Positions 62,644 through 64,000 of a stretch of DNA of 64,000 nucleotides are shown piece by piece. This DNA comes from Planomicrobium okeanokoites. Its GTDB lineage: Bacteria > Bacillota > Bacilli > Bacillales_A > Planococcaceae. The position numbers were made by a program, and so were the translations under genes. The stretch's first letter is position 1; every line of letters starts with the position of its first letter. The notes under the pieces are model-generated. The model was not told the origin of the DNA, did not search any database, and saw only the letters and a program-made list of their open reading frames with translations. Location of the stretch: assembly GCF_003428875.1 (NCBI RefSeq), contig NZ_QQRS01000001.1, positions 894,026 through 958,025 on the forward strand, written 5' to 3'.

Positions 62644-62758
62644 CCTCCTTAATTATCTGAATATTGCAGTAATTGTTACCAATTAATTGTGTGCAAGGTT
62701 AAAACTATTGTGTAAATATGGTAATTATGTGGTAAAAAAATAAGTTTGCGTTGTGTTA
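62644..62758 (-). promoter_or_regulatory. AT-rich promoter/operator-like region
   Basis: The gap between methyltransferase and zinc-motif genes carries TGGTAA twice with an 11-base period (62719 and 62730), an opposed TTACCA at 62676, and the palindrome CAATTAATTG. A TTGCAC -35-like element lies at 62696-62691 but the -10 is poor (ATTACT). Likely a regulator-bound promoter of the middle operon. Confidence 0.45.
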
Positions 62759-62759
62759 T

Positions 62760-63527
62760 TTAATTTACAGTTTCAAGTATTCTTTCATTAGCCTTTTCAA
62801 CAAATTCCATTTCCTTTTCGATGCCGATAAAGTTTCTTCCGGTATTCATAGCAGCCAGCGCCGTTGTGCCACTTCCCATAAACGGATCGAGTACAACATC
62901 ACCTTTGTTTGAGTGAATTCCCATAATTTCTTCAATAACTTTCAACGGTTTTTGTGTCGGGTGAATGCGCTGTTTATGATTTACAGTCGGGCTGTCAAAA
63001 ATGGCGTTTTCGTAATTTTCTCTTGTCCGGTTAAAAGTCCACCCTTTGCCTTTTACTGCCCATAAAGCGACTTCGACACTCGTTACATATAACCTATCTC
63101 GGTTTCTCGGCATTGGGTTCGGTTTTCTCCACATAAGTAGTTCTTTTACAACAAAGCCATTGAATTCGAGAACTTCCGACATTTCACCTATATTTTTGTA
63201 GTCATTGAATATCACAACGCTCCCGCCCTTTTTCACCTTTTCGGAAGCTAGAGAAAGCCAAGATTGTTGGTCAAATTCTTTATCCCATTCGCCAAAGTCA
63301 ACGCCTTGCCTGCCCATTGTATGGAAATTAGATTTCATTGATACGTTATACGGTGGATCGGTCAACAATAAATCTACACTGTTGTCCGGTATCAACTTCA
63401 TGACTTCTAAACAGTCTCCTTGTGTGATTTTATTTAACAACCCATCGACTTTACCTTGCCCGTTTCCTTCCACAGAATTGGGCATCAAGTCGAACATGGT
63501 TATTTGATCCTTTGGATTCCATTTCAT
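62760..63527 (-). CDS. Orphan DNA methyltransferase (beta-class, DPPY)
   Basis: I start the protein at 63527 (MKWNPKDQITMFDLM), where AAAGAGGTG lies 6 bases upstream; the longer frame to 63635 overlaps another small gene. The 255 residues show catalytic LLTDPPYNVS near 68 and, after it, the AdoMet-binding VLDPFMGSGTTALAA near 210, the beta order. RIHPTQKP is the typical link. It should methylate adenine-N6 or cytosine-N4 in a short site. No restriction enzyme gene is adjacent, so it probably protects phage DNA or marks it. Confidence 0.9.
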   Translation of the reverse strand: MKWNPKDQITMFDLMPNSVEGNGQGKVDGLLNKITQGDCLEVMKLIPDNSVDLLLTDPPYNVSMKSNFHTMGRQGVDFGEWDKEFDQQSWLSLASEKVKKGGSVVIFNDYKNIGEMSEVLEFNGFVVKELLMWRKPNPMPRNRDRLYVTSVEVALWAVKGKGWTFNRTRENYENAIFDSPTVNHKQRIHPTQKPLKVIEEIMGIHSNKGDVVLDPFMGSGTTALAAMNTGRNFIGIEKEMEFVEKANERILETVN

Positions 63528-63531
63528 TGTG

Positions 63532-63666
63532 TCACCTCTTTGCCTTGATTTTCTTGCATATTTGGCAAGACCATTTATAGATGTATCCATTTTCGTGGAG
63601 AAATCGATATTGTTCGACAGTTTTTGGGTTTTCAAAAATAACGGCTACCGAATTTATGATTTTCAT
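63532..63666 (-). CDS. Small phage protein with CxxC, 44 aa
   Basis: The frame MKIINSVAVIFENPKTVEQY...CQICKKIKAKR has AAGGAGCG before its ATG and ends 5 bases before the methyltransferase start, sharing its RBS region. The CxxC suggests a half zinc knuckle. Unknown function. Confidence 0.6.
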   Translation of the reverse strand: MKIINSVAVIFENPKTVEQYRFLHENGYIYKWSCQICKKIKAKR

Positions 63667-63690
63667 TTTTTCGCTCCTTTTTTGGACTTC

Positions 63691-63813
63691 CTATGAATAA
63701 TCTTCCTCTTCACCTAAGCCGAAATATTTTTCGTAATCTCCCCAGTCGTCTAAATCTAACCCTTGTTTTTTAGCATCTTTATAATCTTCATCTGAATACG
63801 GTTTTGTAGACAT
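63691..63813 (-). CDS. Small acidic phage protein, 40 aa
   Basis: The frame MSTKPYSDEDYKDAKKQGLD...YFGLGEEEDYS follows a perfect SD (AAGGAGG, 7 bases before the ATG). Very acidic. It continues the operon that enters from the right edge. Between it and base 64000 only a 33-codon TTG frame without RBS is open, which I do not call. Confidence 0.65.
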   Translation of the reverse strand: MSTKPYSDEDYKDAKKQGLDLDDWGDYEKYFGLGEEEDYS

Positions 63814-64000
63814 TATACGAACCTCCTTGTTAAAGTTTTTTAGCCTTCCACAGATGAACCAACCCTCTCAAACCGAACCCCATACTTCTTACTGCTATAC
63901 TCGCCCACGTTACGTAATGGTGTTTTCTTACGATTAGTCAATAGTTTTTAATCATTTTCAAAGAGGTTTTTCCGTGAGTTCTTATCTTTTAAAAGACGGA

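Larger units (their letters stand above)
37588..63853. repeat. Prophage-wide dispersed motif TCCACAG / CTGTGGA (about 48 copies)
   Basis: Counted by eye. Plus orientation (TCCACAG): 37917, 41718, 42557, 43316, 44368, 45364, 46007, 49831, 50390, 50724, 51225, 51378, 52411, 52887, 53248, 54316, 55141, 55852, 56025, 57255, 57517, 57613, 58592, 59574, 60241, 61099, 61622, 62498, 63469, 63847. Minus orientation (CTGTGGA): 37588, 41893, 43536, 44144, 44805, 44952, 46235, 46692, 48792, 49289, 49611, 50176, 50761, 51875, 52696, 53665, 53903, 61479. Extended preference GCYWTCCACAGA. Copies fall in all reading frames and in gaps. Confidence 0.85.
37123..64000. mobile_element. Tailed-phage (siphovirus) prophage, left end in window, right end beyond
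   Basis: All protein genes from 37370 to the right edge are on the minus strand and follow the order of Firmicute siphophages: early genes, regulators (XtrA/Xpf-like), terminase, portal, MuF, scaffold, capsid, connectors, tail tube, chaperones, tape measure, Dit, Tal, spike, lysis. The left border is a tRNA-Val(GAC) 3' fragment. Integrase, lysogeny and replication genes must lie to the right. The structural genes look intact (no frameshift seen in terminase, portal, capsid, tape or tail), so the prophage may be functional. Content resembles SPP1-like head modules with PBSX-like late control. Confidence 0.95.

Noticed and set aside
37588..63853. Array of DnaA boxes as the whole explanation of the TCCACAG motif
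   Set aside because: First positions are mostly C and the base after TCCACA is nearly always G, which a DnaA box does not require. Titration by DnaA is left only as an alternative.
37588..63853. Motif as the host's Chi sequence
   Set aside because: A host Chi site should be frequent in the chromosome as well; only two copies were noticed in 37 kb of flank.
63845..63949. 33-codon TTG-initiated frame at the right edge
   Set aside because: No RBS and a stop just upstream; too weak to call.

Overview
The window reads as a low-to-mid GC Firmicute of the Planococcaceae type (Planococcus, Planomicrobium or a close relative). This is inferred from proteins resembling Bacillus subtilis Yku/Ykr/Yko/Ykw products but diverged from them, from a prfC gene that B. 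subtilis lacks, and from an interspersed repeat family seen three times here (AGAAAAGCGGAAA at one end, a CTGGACAATTAG-like sequence at the other). No 16S gene is present, so genus and species are not proven.

Positions 1-37000 are ordinary chromosome. The left part corresponds to the B. subtilis ykoY-ykwC-yku neighbourhood: dapH-dapL (acetylase branch of lysine/DAP synthesis), a CcpE-type LysR regulator next to a DHA2-type MFS exporter, the c-di-AMP-binding CBS protein cbpB, fadH, ykyB, a YkwC-type dehydrogenase, a MoxR/DUF58/DUF4129 operon, ktrD (K+ uptake), the sigI-rsgI heat/envelope-stress pair, and a ykoY (TerC) gene that is still preceded by a yybP-ykoY Mn2+ riboswitch but is broken by an internal deletion with frameshift. 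Further right are an acyl-CoA-reductase-like SDR, an RND efflux pump (SwrC type), prfC, murE, an M42 peptidase, an orphan membrane PAS kinase, a response regulator/kinase/PepSY operon with a second PepSY gene, an aldehyde dehydrogenase, a Gfo/Idh/MocA oxidoreductase and a nuclease lipoprotein.

From about 37120 to beyond the right edge lies a tailed-phage prophage with all genes on the minus strand. It abuts a 3' fragment of tRNA-Val(GAC), which marks one attachment site. Read in the direction of transcription (right to left): small early genes, an orphan DNA methyltransferase, an AT-rich operator/promoter-like gap, zinc-finger and nucleotide-metabolism genes (dimeric dUTPase), XtrA-like and Xpf-like regulators, a strong candidate late promoter, a metallophosphoesterase, a secreted membrane-anchored protein, terminase, portal, MuF protein, scaffold, capsid, connector proteins, tail tube, tail chaperones, tape measure, Dit, Tal, beta-helix tail spike, and the lysis genes. 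Between spike and lysis genes sits a free-standing moron with its own promoter and terminator, encoding an O-antigen-polymerase/ligase-type membrane protein. Integrase, repressor and replication genes are not in the window.

The most unusual signal is at DNA level. The asymmetric heptamer TCCACAG (extended GCYWTCCACAGA) occurs about 48 times in the 26.6 kb of prophage, roughly fifteen times the random expectation, in genes and gaps and in several reading frames, against two copies noticed in the 37 kb of chromosome. Nearly all copies right of 54 kb point the same way, and the moron has none. It looks like a phage-wide protein-binding site family, comparable in layout to mycobacteriophage stoperators, but its function is unknown.
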